Assembly: GCA_030535355.1 (NCBI GenBank)
Contig: JAUNIO010000025.1
Coordinates: 1 to 38,877, forward strand
Origin: a bacterium
Lineage (GTDB): Bacteria; Vulcanimicrobiota; Xenobia; Xenobiales; Xenobiaceae
Direction of reading: 5' to 3'
Length of the DNA: 38,877 bases
Shown: piece by piece, positions 7,674 to 15,785 of the stretch
Layout: every line of letters begins with the position of its first letter
Numbering within the stretch: the first letter of the stretch is position 1
The notes under the pieces: generated by a model
The model's database searches: none
The model's input: the letters and a program-made list of their open reading frames with translations, nothing else
What the model was told of the DNA's origin: nothing
Made by a program: the position numbers and the translations under genes

Positions 7674-8294
7674 TTACAAAGTATGCGAATAAGGAAACAT
7701 CGGCTTCAGCCCCTGCAGTTCTTGGGCTTGCTGCATTCTAGACTGATAGCATTCATAACACGCAGGCGAATAAAATTCTTCGCTTCCCAACAATATTGCC
7801 GGACCTTCAACTATCGCTCGTCCGTCAGAATCGTGGCGCAAATTAAAAACAGCTTTGCGGTTGCAAAAACAGCAGGTGGTTTTAACCTCTTCAATCGAAT
7901 CGGCCAATTCCATTAAGCGCAGCGATCCGCTAAACAAGTGCCCCTGAAAATCGGTGCGCAGCCCGTAAGCGATCACGGGTATTCTTAGAACTCGAGTCAT
8001 TTCCCGCAGCTGCTCTACCAAATAAGCGCTGAGGAATTGGCATTCATCGACGAGCACACAAGAAAGCCCTTTGAATTCCTCAAAATCCAACGTAGTATTA
8101 GCATCTACCAACATGTCAGCATCGTGCTCTAAGCCTGCCCGAGAACGGATCAAGGCATCTCCAAAACGCACGTCTATAGACGGTTTTAGCAGTTTGACCT
8201 GCTTGCCCTGCTGCACATAGTTATGGCGCACTGCCAGCAAATTCAGCGTTTTCGCGCTGCCCATCGCTCCATATCGAAAATACAATTTCGCCAT
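7674..8294 (-). CDS. tdk: Thymidine kinase, type II
   Basis: ATP-dependent phosphorylation of thymidine to dTMP in the salvage pathway. The 206-aa protein has the phosphate-binding loop GAMGSAKT (9-16), the catalytic DECQF with Glu84 (83-87), and the YGLRTDF segment (110-116) that leads into the nucleoside-binding lasso. Structural zinc is bound by two CxxC pairs, Cys141/Cys144 and Cys179/Cys182. These features and the length are typical of bacterial type II TK, and everything needed for activity is present. Start ATG 8294. It is the first gene after the strong clpB terminator on the same strand, so it should have its own promoter in 8295-8377. Upp, another pyrimidine salvage enzyme, is nearby beyond clpB. 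Confidence 0.95.
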   Translation of the reverse strand: MAKLYFRYGAMGSAKTLNLLAVRHNYVQQGKQVKLLKPSIDVRFGDALIRSRAGLEHDADMLVDANTTLDFEEFKGLSCVLVDECQFLSAYLVEQLREMTRVLRIPVIAYGLRTDFQGHLFSGSLRLMELADSIEEVKTTCCFCNRKAVFNLRHDSDGRAIVEGPAILLGSEEFYSPACYECYQSRMQQAQELQGLKPMFPYSHTL

Positions 8295-8377
8295 AACCTC
8301 TTAACCTCGACAATGAAATCATGTCTTAGTTCCCAGCCGCGGGCCTGGTTCCTGTAAAGCTATGCCTATCTAAAACA

Positions 8378-8410
8378 AGCGGGGCAGCTCATAATCCGAG
8401 CTGCCCCGCT
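8378..8410 (-). terminator. Rho-independent terminator of clpB
   Basis: A perfect 13-bp stem AGCGGGGCAGCTC / GAGCTGCCCCGCT with a 7-nt loop. On the minus strand it is followed by TTGTTTTAG. It lies 33 bp after the clpB stop codon. Confidence 0.85.
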
Positions 8411-8442
8411 GGGCAAACTTTATTTATACGGAAAAATCGCGA

Positions 8443-11040
8443 TTATTTATTAATGGCTACAGCATTGGCAAAGCTCAGCTTGCCATCTTTGACGCTAACC
8501 CTAACCTTGTGGCCAGGGGTAACGCGGCCCTGCAAAATTTCCATAGCCAATTCATCCTGCACATAGCGCTGGATAGCTCGCTTGAGCGGGCGGGCGCCAA
8601 AGTTCAGATCGCAGCCCTGACGCACCAAGAAGTCTTTGGCATCATCATCGAGTTCCAAAGAGATACCGCGTTCAGCCAAGCGCTTATCCAAAGAGGCAAT
8701 CTGTATATCGACGATCTTCTTAAGCGCTTTTTCATCTAAGCGGTTGAAGTGGACAATTTCGTCGATACGGTTCAGGAATTCCGGCTTGAACTGCTGATGC
8801 AGTACCTGCTCGATCTCCGCTTTCTGCTGTTCAGGCGTCAGCGTATCATCGAGAAGCAATGAAGAGCCCACATTGGAAGTCATCACTATGATAGTGTTGC
8901 GGAAGTCCACGGTCCGTCCCTGGCCATCAGTCAGCCGCCCATCATCCATCAGCTGCAGAAAGACATTAAAGACATCGCGGTGAGCCTTTTCGATTTCATC
9001 AAACAGCACGACCGAATAAGGACGCCGCCGCACCGCTTCAGTAAGCTGACCGCCTTCATCATAGCCGACATATCCCGGAGGCGCTCCGATCAGACGGGCC
9101 ACAGTGTGCTTTTCCTGATACTCTGACATATCAATACGCACCATAGCTTTATCATCGTCGAAGAGGAATTCAGCCAGAGAGCGCGCCAATTCGGTTTTGC
9201 CGACGCCGGTCGGGCCTAAGAAGAGGAACACGCCTACAGGGCGGTTAGGATCGGACACACCGGAACGGGAGCGCCGTACTGCCTGAGACACAGCGATAAC
9301 AGCTTCATCCTGGCCCACTAAGCGCTCATGCAGGCGATCTTCCATATGTACTAGCTTTTGTATCTCGCCTTCCAGCAGACGCGATACGGGAATGCCCGTC
9401 CAGCGCGCCACCACCTGAGCGATATCTTCTTCCCCAACTTCCTGCTTGAGGAACTTGCCATTCTTCTGCAGCTCAGCCAATTTGGCGCTTGCTTCATCCT
9501 GCTCTTTTTTCAGCTGAGCCATCGTACCGTAACGGATTTCAGCAACCTTACCCAAATCGCCGCGCCGTTCGGCTTCTTCAGCATCGACAGCTGCCTGTTC
9601 CTGTTTTTCTTTAATGGCGCTGATACGCTGAATCTGCTCTTTTTCTAGCCCCCAGCGCGTCTTCATTTCAGTTGAGCGCTCTTTGAGTTCCGCCAATTCC
9701 TGCTCAAGTTTCTGCAGACGCTCTTTGGAGGCTTGGTCTTCCTCTTTGCGCATGGCCTGCCGTTCAATCTCCAGCTGGATAATACGGCGCTCCACTTCAT
9801 CAATTTCCAAAGGCATAGAATCGATTTCGATGCGCAGTTTAGAGGCAGCCTCGTCGATTAAATCGACGGCTTTGTCGGGCAGGAAACGATCGGAAATATA
9901 ACGGTTGGAAAGGGTCACAGCACCGACTACCGCCGCATCGGTAATACGCACGCCGTGGTGAACTTCGTACTTCTCTTTCAGACCGCGCAGAATGGCTATC
10001 GAATCTTCAACGCTGGGCTCCGCGACATAGACCGGCTGGAAACGGCGTTCCAGCGCCGCATCTTTTTCGATGTATTTACGATACTCATCCAGAGTAGTCG
10101 CACCGATAGTGCGCAGTTCACCGCGGGACAGAGCGGGTTTGAGCATATTGGCAGCATCCACTGCCCCTTCGGCAGAGCCTGCCCCGACCAGCGTATGCAG
10201 CTCATCGATAAAGAGAATAATCTGCCCGTTGGAAGCGGTAATCTCTTTCAAAACCGCTTTAAATCGCTCTTCAAATTCACCGCGGAATTTAGCTCCGGCG
10301 ATCAGCGCACCTAAATCCAGAGCGAACAGACTGCGCCCTTTCAGGCTTTCCGGCACATCGCCGGCCACAATACGGCGGGCCATACCTTCGACAATCGCTG
10401 TTTTGCCGACACCGGGTTCACCGATGAGCACAGGATTGTTTTTAGTGCGCCGCGACAGTACCTGAATACAGCGCCGGATTTCTTCATCTCTGCCGATAAC
10501 TGGATCGAGTTTGCCGCGTCTGGCCAAGTCGGTCAAGTCTCGCCCATATTTGCTGAGCGCCTGATATTTACCCTCAGGATTTTGGTCCGTAACACGCTGA
10601 GTACCGCGCACTTCTACCAGCACCTTGAGCACGCGATCAGTAGATATGCCCATTTCCCGAAGCAAGCGTCCGGCTATATCTTTACTATTTCTGGTTAAAG
10701 CGATCAGAATATGCTCCGTGGAGAGATATTCATCTTTAAGCTGTTCGGCTTCTTTCCAGGCTTGCTCCAGCGTATCATTTAATTCCCGGCTTAAATACTG
10801 CCCAGCATTTGAGCCTTGGACTTTAGGAAGCCCAGCAATTTTGCGCTTCACTTCTGCTTCTAAATGATCGGGATTAACTCCTAATTTTTGCAAAATGGGG
10901 ATAATAATACCATCTTCCTGCGACAGCAGCGCCTGCAGCACATGAATAGGCTCAATATTCTGCTGTCCGTTATCCCCAGCTATGCCGCTGGCGGCCTGTA
11001 AAGCTTCTTGCGTTTTAATTGTAAATTTGTCCATACGCAT
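8443..11040 (-). CDS. clpB: ATP-dependent disaggregase ClpB
   Basis: A hexameric AAA+ chaperone that rescues aggregated proteins with DnaK. Length 865 aa is normal. Domains in order: N-terminal double-Clp repeat (about 4-145), first AAA+ module with Walker A GEPGVGKT (207-214) and Walker B around FIDE (Asp279/Glu280), the coiled-coil M-domain (about 410-525) that separates ClpB from ClpA/ClpC, and the second AAA+ module with Walker A GPTGVGKT (609-616) and Walker [10 protein letters not shown]. Both ATPase sites are intact. I chose ATG 11040 because AAAGGAGG lies 9 nt upstream. The leader is rich in short GC hairpins. A strong terminator follows. It is flanked by upp and tdk on the same strand, but both look like separate units. 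Confidence 0.97.
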   Translation of the reverse strand: MRMDKFTIKTQEALQAASGIAGDNGQQNIEPIHVLQALLSQEDGIIIPILQKLGVNPDHLEAEVKRKIAGLPKVQGSNAGQYLSRELNDTLEQAWKEAEQLKDEYLSTEHILIALTRNSKDIAGRLLREMGISTDRVLKVLVEVRGTQRVTDQNPEGKYQALSKYGRDLTDLARRGKLDPVIGRDEEIRRCIQVLSRRTKNNPVLIGEPGVGKTAIVEGMARRIVAGDVPESLKGRSLFALDLGALIAGAKFRGEFEERFKAVLKEITASNGQIILFIDELHTLVGAGSAEGAVDAANMLKPALSRGELRTIGATTLDEYRKYIEKDAALERRFQPVYVAEPSVEDSIAILRGLKEKYEVHHGVRITDAAVVGAVTLSNRYISDRFLPDKAVDLIDEAASKLRIEIDSMPLEIDEVERRIIQLEIERQAMRKEEDQASKERLQKLEQELAELKERSTEMKTRWGLEKEQIQRISAIKEKQEQAAVDAEEAERRGDLGKVAEIRYGTMAQLKKEQDEASAKLAELQKNGKFLKQEVGEEDIAQVVARWTGIPVSRLLEGEIQKLVHMEDRLHERLVGQDEAVIAVSQAVRRSRSGVSDPNRPVGVFLFLGPTGVGKTELARSLAEFLFDDDKAMVRIDMSEYQEKHTVARLIGAPPGYVGYDEGGQLTEAVRRRPYSVVLFDEIEKAHRDVFNVFLQLMDDGRLTDGQGRTVDFRNTIIVMTSNVGSSLLLDDTLTPEQQKAEIEQVLHQQFKPEFLNRIDEIVHFNRLDEKALKKIVDIQIASLDKRLAERGISLELDDDAKDFLVRQGCDLNFGARPLKRAIQRYVQDELAMEILQGRVTPGHKVRVSVKDGKLSFANAVAINK

Positions 11041-11249
11041 AACTCAAGTCCTCCTTTGCGGACTGTTGCGGATTTCCGCCTCCCGGCGGCCCCCTTTGGA
11101 TCCGAACAGCCGTATTGTAACGCGGATAATATTGGAAAGACATTTTCGAAGCGTTTGCTTTGCGTTATAATCCCAGCGTGCAAGTGCTGATGCGTATATT
11201 TTCAGGGGGAGTCAGAATGTGCCAATGTTACAGCATATTCATCAGTTGA

Positions 11250-11282
11250 TTGTAAGCGTCAAAACTGTGTTTGCGCTTGCAA
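11250..11282. repeat. Recurrent hairpin motif behind upp
   Basis: An imperfect inverted repeat: TTGTAAGCGTCAAAAC pairs with TGTTTGCGCTTGCAA. It lies 20 bp after the upp stop codon. A closely similar hairpin lies at 35403-35432, just after rseP. There is no T-run, so it is not a normal intrinsic terminator; it may stabilise the 3' end or work with Rho. Confidence 0.6.
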
Positions 11283-11302
11283 TTCAGCACGCCGATAAAC
11301 AT

Positions 11303-11935
11303 TTACAGTGTACCGAAAATGCGATCTCCAGCATCGCCCAAACCAGGTACTATATAACCGCGCTCATTCAATCCCTGATCAATAGCAGCCACATAAATGC
11401 TGATATCCGGCTCAGCATCGTGCAATTTCTTGAGGCCTTCTGGAGAGCATACTAAGCACATAAACTTGATGTTCTTGGGATCGACACCGCGTTTGCGCAG
11501 GCAGGAGACCGCAGCTATAGCCGACCCGCCGGTAGCCAGCATGGGGTCTAGCAGCATAATTTCGCGCTCTTCCAAATCTACCGGCATTTTGCAAAAATAC
11601 TCTACCGGTTCTAGGGTATTTTCTTGGCGATACAAACCAATATGGCCCACTTTAGCGGCAGGGACTAAACGCACAATGCCTTCAACCATACCTAATCCAG
11701 CGCGCAGAATGGGGACCAAGGCCAGCTTTTTGCCGCCAATTACCATACCTTTTGTAGAAGCAATTGGCGTATCCACGTCAATATATTCCATAGGCAAATT
11801 GCGGGTGGCTTCATACGCCATAAGACAGGCAATTTCTCCCACCAATTCGCGGAAATCTTTTGACCCCGTATTCTTATCGCGCAGCAAAGTTATTTTGTGG
11901 CGAATTAAGGGATGGTCTAAAACGTGAATAGACAT
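11303..11935 (-). CDS. upp: Uracil phosphoribosyltransferase
   Basis: Converts uracil and PRPP to UMP in pyrimidine salvage. The 210-aa length is typical. The PRPP-binding loop is [13 protein letters not shown], and the uracil-binding [13 protein letters not shown] lies near the C-terminus, both canonical. The N-terminal [14 protein letters not shown] and PILRAGLGM segments also match the family. ATG 11935 is preceded by AAGGAGAGCAAC, a good ribosome binding site. Upstream, the glutaredoxin gene ends with its own terminator at 12011-12032, so upp is probably a separate transcript. A hairpin motif lies just behind the stop. Confidence 0.97.
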   Translation of the reverse strand: MSIHVLDHPLIRHKITLLRDKNTGSKDFRELVGEIACLMAYEATRNLPMEYIDVDTPIASTKGMVIGGKKLALVPILRAGLGMVEGIVRLVPAAKVGHIGLYRQENTLEPVEYFCKMPVDLEEREIMLLDPMLATGGSAIAAVSCLRKRGVDPKNIKFMCLVCSPEGLKKLHDAEPDISIYVAAIDQGLNERGYIVPGLGDAGDRIFGTL

Positions 11936-12010
11936 GTTGCTCTCCTTCCAATAGCCAACAAGCTCTGAAGCTCATTAGCACATATTGCCTTTGTGTGTTA
12001 TATACAAAAA

Positions 12011-12032
12011 AAGCGCTCTCTCTAGAACGCTT
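12011..12032 (-). terminator. Rho-independent terminator behind the glutaredoxin gene
   Basis: A 9-bp stem AAGCGTTCT / AGAGCGCTT (minus strand, one G-U pair) with a 4-nt loop, followed by a run of T residues (A-run at 12006-12012 on the plus strand). It starts 7 bp after the gene's stop codon. Confidence 0.85.
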
Positions 12033-12038
12033 CCAATA

Positions 12039-12332
12039 TCAATGTTCATCGATTCCCATAAGTTTAGCAGCAAGCGTCCCCGCCGCTTCAAAATCGATCA
12101 GATCAGCACAGCAGCCCAAGTAATTGTTATTGACAAATACCTGAGGCGCGGTGACTGGATTATCCGCCTCCATCCTATTCTGCAAAGCCATCCTGGCCTG
12201 AGGATTTCTGGTAATATCATGCTCGATGTAGTCTGACGAATCGCTAATGTTTATGCCATTGCGCACCAGCACTTCTTTTGCCCTCCGGCAGTAGGCACAG
12301 TCATCCCAGACGTACATCTCAATTTTGGCCAC
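12039..12332 (-). CDS. Glutaredoxin-like thiol oxidoreductase
   Basis: A 97-aa thioredoxin-fold protein. It has the dithiol active site Cys12-Ala-Tyr-Cys15, the conserved cis-proline Pro63 in TAPQVF, and the GCCADL segment (73-78) that binds glutathione in classic glutaredoxins. The active site motif CAYC differs slightly from the usual CPYC, which lowers the expected reduction potential but should be functional. The extra Cys74/Cys75 pair in place of the usual GG or GC turn is notable. ATG 12332 is preceded by AGGAGG. It lies downstream of the YHS-domain gene on the same strand but with a terminator-like hairpin between, so probably a separate unit. It could act as a glutaredoxin or, in a glutathione-poor anaerobe, with another low-molecular-weight thiol. 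Confidence 0.9.
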   Translation of the reverse strand: MAKIEMYVWDDCAYCRRAKEVLVRNGINISDSSDYIEHDITRNPQARMALQNRMEADNPVTAPQVFVNNNYLGCCADLIDFEAAGTLAAKLMGIDEH

Positions 12333-12392
12333 GAATCCAACCTCCTAAGTTTTTTGCCGCCCCGCCAAACAGCAGTGTCCTTATTAATTAAA

Positions 12393-12415
12393 CTGTCTGC
12401 ACATACTTGAGACAG
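12393..12415 (-). terminator. Weak terminator-like hairpin behind the YHS-domain gene
   Basis: A 6-bp stem CTGTCT / AGACAG with an 11-nt loop, followed on the minus strand by TTTAATTAA. It lies 22 bp after the gene's stop. The stem is short, so read-through into the glutaredoxin gene is possible. Confidence 0.4.
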
Positions 12416-12436
12416 CACAAATAAAACGCCGATACA

Positions 12437-13336
12437 TCAATTGCTATAGTCCTGCAGAGGCATTCCCACAGGGGTATTCTGCTGAATGGCCTCGCCGATC
12501 CCAGGATCGCCAGGCTGAACAGGAGGCAGAGGCTGCTGAGGCGGCGGAGACTGCGGAGCCATGGGAGGAGGTATTTGCTGATACAAAGACGCATCAGCCT
12601 GCCCATCAGCGGCATTAACCGCCGCCGGCTGACCTTCAGCAGCGTTTTCAGAAGCGGCTTCATGGCCAGCTCCATTTGCCGAAACGGCATCCGCAGTATT
12701 GCTTCCAGCAGAACTAGAGGTGTCTGCAGAGCTGGCTTCACCCTGGGGAGCTGGAATTTGCTGATACAGAGAAGCACTGTCCGAAGTTGCATCGCCGCTG
12801 GCCGCATCTCCGGACTGAGCGCTTTCATTCTGGTCATTGCCAACGGTCGGCGCACCATCGCCAAGCAGCTTGACGTTAATATTTACCTTGACATATTTAA
12901 ATGGATCATCGGTAAACGCTTTAAGATGGGCTTCAGAAGTGAAATAAAACCAGGTTGATCCTATATTGATTTTATAAGGAGTAGCATTAGGATCGAGCGG
13001 CTCTTTGCTGACAGGATCGACGGCAGTTAAGTTGCCACCCGCAGGCGCTTCTGCTTTAGAATGGCTGTTCCATTCCTGCACCTCAGAGGCGACCGGCATT
13101 GTTTCCGGCAGCTTAACGCTTGGAGTGCGTACCCTATCATAGGCTATAAAGCACAGCACCCCCAGCAAAAATAGTACCCCAACAGCCAAAAAAGCCATTG
13201 CGCCAGAACTGCGCTTGGAAGCTGGGGCAGAGTTAGAGCGCAGAGGCCTAGCCGCTGCAGCTGCGCTCACCGCAGCTGTTTTTTTAGAAGGATTAGCGCC
13301 GGGCTGACTGTTTTTCGAACCGAACGAATCGCTCAC
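12437..13336 (-). CDS. Membrane-anchored, cysteine-less YHS-domain protein with Pro/Ala-rich tail
   Basis: A 299-aa protein of unknown role. An Ala/Ser-rich cytoplasmic start (1-46) precedes one membrane segment (about 47-66). Residues about 107-150 match the YHS domain fold, from DPVSKEPLDPNATPYKI to FTSEAHLKAFTDDPFKYV. Both metal-binding cysteines of a normal YHS domain are replaced (DPV-Cys by Ser110; FCSEGC by FTSEAH), so it probably does not bind copper or another soft metal. The tail (160-299) is low-complexity and holds two copies of ASLYQQIP (188-195 and 249-256), ending in a proline-rich run (257-275). It starts with GTG 13336; the AAGGG upstream is rather far. The topology suggests an extracytoplasmic domain. 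Upstream are two tRNA genes with a terminator. Confidence 0.7.
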   Translation of the reverse strand: MSDSFGSKNSQPGANPSKKTAAVSAAAAARPLRSNSAPASKRSSGAMAFLAVGVLFLLGVLCFIAYDRVRTPSVKLPETMPVASEVQEWNSHSKAEAPAGGNLTAVDPVSKEPLDPNATPYKINIGSTWFYFTSEAHLKAFTDDPFKYVKVNINVKLLGDGAPTVGNDQNESAQSGDAASGDATSDSASLYQQIPAPQGEASSADTSSSAGSNTADAVSANGAGHEAASENAAEGQPAAVNAADGQADASLYQQIPPPMAPQSPPPQQPLPPVQPGDPGIGEAIQQNTPVGMPLQDYSN

Positions 13337-13397
13337 GTTGTCAATTACACCCTTCTTTCAAGCCATAATTTGGTTAGCTCACCGCCGATAAATGGGC

Positions 13398-13427
13398 AAA
13401 AAAAAGAGCAACCTAATCGGCTGCTCT
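13398..13427 (-). terminator. Rho-independent terminator of the tRNA-Leu genes
   Basis: On the minus strand AGAGCAGCC and GGTTGCTCT form a 9-bp stem (one G-U pair) around GATTA, followed by eight T residues. It begins immediately after the CCA end of the downstream tRNA copy. Confidence 0.85.
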
Positions 13428-13428
13428 A

Positions 13429-13515
13429 TGGTGCCCAGAACCGGGGTCGAACCGGTACTCCCTCGCGGGAACGGGTGTTTGAGACCCGCGCGTCTACCAA
13501 TTCCGCCATCTAGGC
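13429..13515 (-). tRNA. tRNA-Leu (anticodon CAA), downstream copy
   Basis: An 87-nt cloverleaf with the long variable arm of a class II tRNA. The acceptor stem is GCCTAGA / TCTGGGC, followed by discriminator A and an encoded CCA. The anticodon stem CGGGT/ACCCG encloses CTCAAAC, so the anticodon is CAA (Leu, codon UUG). The T arm contains GGTTCGACCCC. It is identical to the second copy at 13578-13664. Confidence 0.95.
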
Positions 13516-13528
13516 AGGCACGTGCTGT

Positions 13529-13557
13529 ATTTTACTATTTTTTTGACAAGGTGTCAA
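13529..13557 (-). promoter_or_regulatory. Promoter of the downstream tRNA-Leu
   Basis: Reading on the minus strand: -35 TTGACA (13552-13557), 17-bp spacer, -10 TAAAAT (13529-13534). The -35 box overlaps an inverted repeat TTGACA-AGG-TGTCAA in the tandem 20-bp repeat at 13540-13579, a possible operator. Confidence 0.8.
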
Positions 13558-13577
13558 TGTTTTTGACATGATGCCAA

Positions 13578-13664
13578 TGGTGCCCAGAACCGGGGTCGAA
13601 CCGGTACTCCCTCGCGGGAACGGGTGTTTGAGACCCGCGCGTCTACCAATTCCGCCATCTAGGC
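13578..13664 (-). tRNA. tRNA-Leu (anticodon CAA), upstream copy
   Basis: Identical over all 87 nt to the copy at 13429-13515, including the encoded CCA. The identity extends through the 13 bp on the 5' side (plus-strand GGCAGGCACGTGC with the last acceptor bases), so the unit arose by tandem duplication of a segment with its leader. The 62-bp spacer holds a separate promoter for the second copy. Confidence 0.95.
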
Positions 13665-13677
13665 AGGCACGTGCGCA

Positions 13678-13706
13678 ATTTTACGCAAGGCACTGCAAAT
13701 TGTCAA
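13678..13706 (-). promoter_or_regulatory. Promoter of the upstream tRNA-Leu
   Basis: Reading on the minus strand: -35 TTGACA (13701-13706), 17-bp spacer, -10 TAAAAT (13678-13683). Both hexamers equal those of the other copy, while the spacers differ. The GCACGTGC palindrome lies between the -10 and the tRNA in both. Confidence 0.8.
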
Positions 13707-13856
13707 GTAGGCGCTTTAACTTTTTCTAATGCGCCGAAGCCTTATCAAAGTGCGATAAACTCACAAATTCGCTAAACATTAACAAAATAACCTTGAGACC
13801 AGGCGCTGACGCCATCTGCGGCCTGGCCAACGCCCAGATAATCTCATAAAAAAATA

Positions 13857-13923
13857 TTATCACCATAGGGATAAAATGTACAATCCAGAATTTTAGGTGC
13901 TTAGCCGTTCTAATCATTAGAAC
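13857..13923 (+). promoter_or_regulatory. Possible aspS promoter and a 17-bp palindrome in its leader
   Basis: TTATCA (13857-13862) and TACAAT (13879-13884) are spaced by 16 bp and could be the aspS promoter. Downstream lies the perfect palindrome GTTCTAATCATTAGAAC (13907-13923), 31 bp before the ATG, which could be an operator or an RNA hairpin. No T-box-like element was seen in 13665-13954, and nothing else supports a gene there. Confidence 0.4.
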
Positions 13924-13954
13924 ACAATGGTAAACTTTTTCTGGAGATGAAGTC

Positions 13955-15754
13955 ATGTCTGAATTCCTTCCCGAACCTCTTAATGGCTGGAAACGCACCC
14001 ATAACTGCGGCGAACTCCGCCTGTCTAACGATACACAAGAAGTCACCCTGATGGGCTGGGTCCACCGCCTGCGCAATCTAGGCGGTCTGCTGTTCGTCGA
14101 TCTGCGAGACCGGGAAGGCATAACGCAATGCGTATTCAATAAAGATACCGACTCAGCTTTGTTCGATAAAGCCGCTGAGCTGCACAACGAATATGTCATT
14201 GCCGTGCGCGGCAAAGTTGCCCCCCGCAACACCGAATCGACTAACAAATCACTGCCCACCAAGGATATAGAAGTCAATGTCACCGAGATGAAACTGCTCA
14301 ATCCCTGCCGGGTGCTTCCTTTCCAGATCAGCGAAGAGCAGCCTACCGACGAAGGTTTGCGTATGCAGTATCGTTATTTAGACTTGCGCAAACCCCGCTT
14401 AGCCCGCAACTTAGCGATGCGCCACCGCATTGCCAAAGCTGTGCGCGATCACATGGATAGCCAAGGATTTTACGAGATTGAAACCCCTATTTTGGTAGCC
14501 TCCACCCCCGAAGGCGCCCGTGACTATTTAGTCCCCAGCCGCATTCACGCCGGGCATTTTTACGCTCTGCCTCAATCACCTCAGTTATACAAGCAAATGT
14601 GCATGGTCGGCGGCTTAGACCGATATTTCCAAATAGCCCGCTGCTTCCGCGATGAGGACCTGCGCGCCGACCGCCAGCCGGAATTTACCCAGATCGACAT
14701 AGAAATGTCCTTTGTTGAGCGCGATGACATTCTCGATATGGTAGAAAAATTGATGAATCACGTCATCAAAACCGCTTTGGGACGTGACATTCCTGCCAAG
14801 TTCCGGCGCATGCCTTACAGCGAAGCTTTAGAAAAATACGGTTCCGACAAACCAGAACTGCGTCTGGACATGGTAATCCAAAATGTAACCGAACAGTTAC
14901 ACGATACAGGCTTTGGCGTTTTTGACAGCGCTCTTGCCAACAAGGAAGCCATCAAAGCCATGGTCTTCCCCGGCCAGGCAGGCGCTTCCCGCAAGGAACA
15001 GGACACCTTAAAAGAGATGGCCGTAGAAGCAGGGCTGCCTGGTTTATTCTTCTTAGCCGTGACCGAGAAGGGCATTAAGTCCAGTCTGCTCAAATTCTTA
15101 GGTGAAGAGCGGGCGCACAGCCTAGCAGAAAGCGTCGGTGCCCAAGAGGGCGATCTGATTTTGCTGGCTAGCGGCCCTAGCCAGCAGCTCAGCGTCAAAA
15201 TGGGCAAACTGCGCTTAGCTATCGCCAACAAGTACAATCTTCTCGATCCCAAGCGCTTAGAATTTCTGTGGGTTATCGACTTCCCCATGTTCTCTTGGAG
15301 CGAAGAGGAAGACCGTCTAGTAGCCGAGCACCATCCCTTCACCTCACCGTTGCCCGAAGACCTCCAGTTTATGGAAAACGAGCCTTTAAAAGTCAGAGCT
15401 GCCGCTTATGATTTAGTCCTCAACGGCTGCGAGCTAGCCTCCGGATCCGTGCGTATTCATCAGCGCCCTCTGCAGGAAAAGATTTTGCAGCGCATCGGTT
15501 TAAGCATGGAAGAAGCTCTGCAGAAATTCGGCTTCCTGCTAAACGCTTTTGAATACGGCGCTCCCCCGCATGCGGGCATCGCGTTAGGCCTAGACCGCTT
15601 AACAGCTATCTGCTGCGAAGAAGCATCGATCCGCGAAGTTATCGCCTTCCCCAAGAACACCAATGCCGCCGATTTAATGTCCGGCGCTCCAGTCATAGTT
15701 ACTGAAGAGCAGCTTAAATCCGTCCATCTTGACGTTACAGAGGTTGAAGAATAG
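13955..15754 (+). CDS. aspS: Aspartate-tRNA ligase (bacterial type)
   Basis: Charges tRNA-Asp with aspartate. The 599-aa size and the order of domains are typical of bacterial-type AspRS: N-terminal OB-fold anticodon-binding domain (about 15-110, with GWVHRLRNLGGLLFVDLRD), class II catalytic core, and the large GAD insertion (about 290-420). Motif 2 is FRDEDLRADRQPEFTQID starting at Phe231; motif 3 is GIALGLDRL (541-549). All catalytic residues are present. ATG 13955 has TGGAGATGA upstream. Whether it also charges tRNA-Asn (non-discriminating type) cannot be judged without looking at gatCAB elsewhere. The dihydropyrimidinase-like gene follows after 31 bp and is probably co-transcribed. Confidence 0.97.
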   Translation: MSEFLPEPLNGWKRTHNCGELRLSNDTQEVTLMGWVHRLRNLGGLLFVDLRDREGITQCVFNKDTDSALFDKAAELHNEYVIAVRGKVAPRNTESTNKSLPTKDIEVNVTEMKLLNPCRVLPFQISEEQPTDEGLRMQYRYLDLRKPRLARNLAMRHRIAKAVRDHMDSQGFYEIETPILVASTPEGARDYLVPSRIHAGHFYALPQSPQLYKQMCMVGGLDRYFQIARCFRDEDLRADRQPEFTQIDIEMSFVERDDILDMVEKLMNHVIKTALGRDIPAKFRRMPYSEALEKYGSDKPELRLDMVIQNVTEQLHDTGFGVFDSALANKEAIKAMVFPGQAGASRKEQDTLKEMAVEAGLPGLFFLAVTEKGIKSSLLKFLGEERAHSLAESVGAQEGDLILLASGPSQQLSVKMGKLRLAIANKYNLLDPKRLEFLWVIDFPMFSWSEEEDRLVAEHHPFTSPLPEDLQFMENEPLKVRAAAYDLVLNGCELASGSVRIHQRPLQEKILQRIGLSMEEALQKFGFLLNAFEYGAPPHAGIALGLDRLTAICCEEASIREVIAFPKNTNAADLMSGAPVIVTEEQLKSVHLDVTEVEE

Positions 15755-15785
15755 CTCTTTCCGTCAACAGTTATAGGAGTGCATT

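Noticed and set aside
8509-10867. Several plus-strand ORFs opposite clpB
   Set aside because: All are shadows of a highly conserved gene; none has a ribosome site.
11041-11100. An RNA thermometer in the clpB leader
   Set aside because: GTCC and GGAC flank the [13 protein letters not shown] region, but the stem is only four base pairs and no known ROSE or FourU motif is present.
11166-11282. A short plus-strand transcript with a 10-codon leader peptide (TATAAT at 11166-11171, GGGGGAG before ATG 11217)
   Set aside because: There is no good -35 box and no downstream gene on this strand. The GGGGGAGTCAGA match to the MITE is only 12 bp and may be chance.
13665-13954. A T-box riboswitch upstream of aspS
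   Set aside because: No conserved T-box core (GGGTGG-ACCGCG type) and no antiterminator/terminator pair could be seen.
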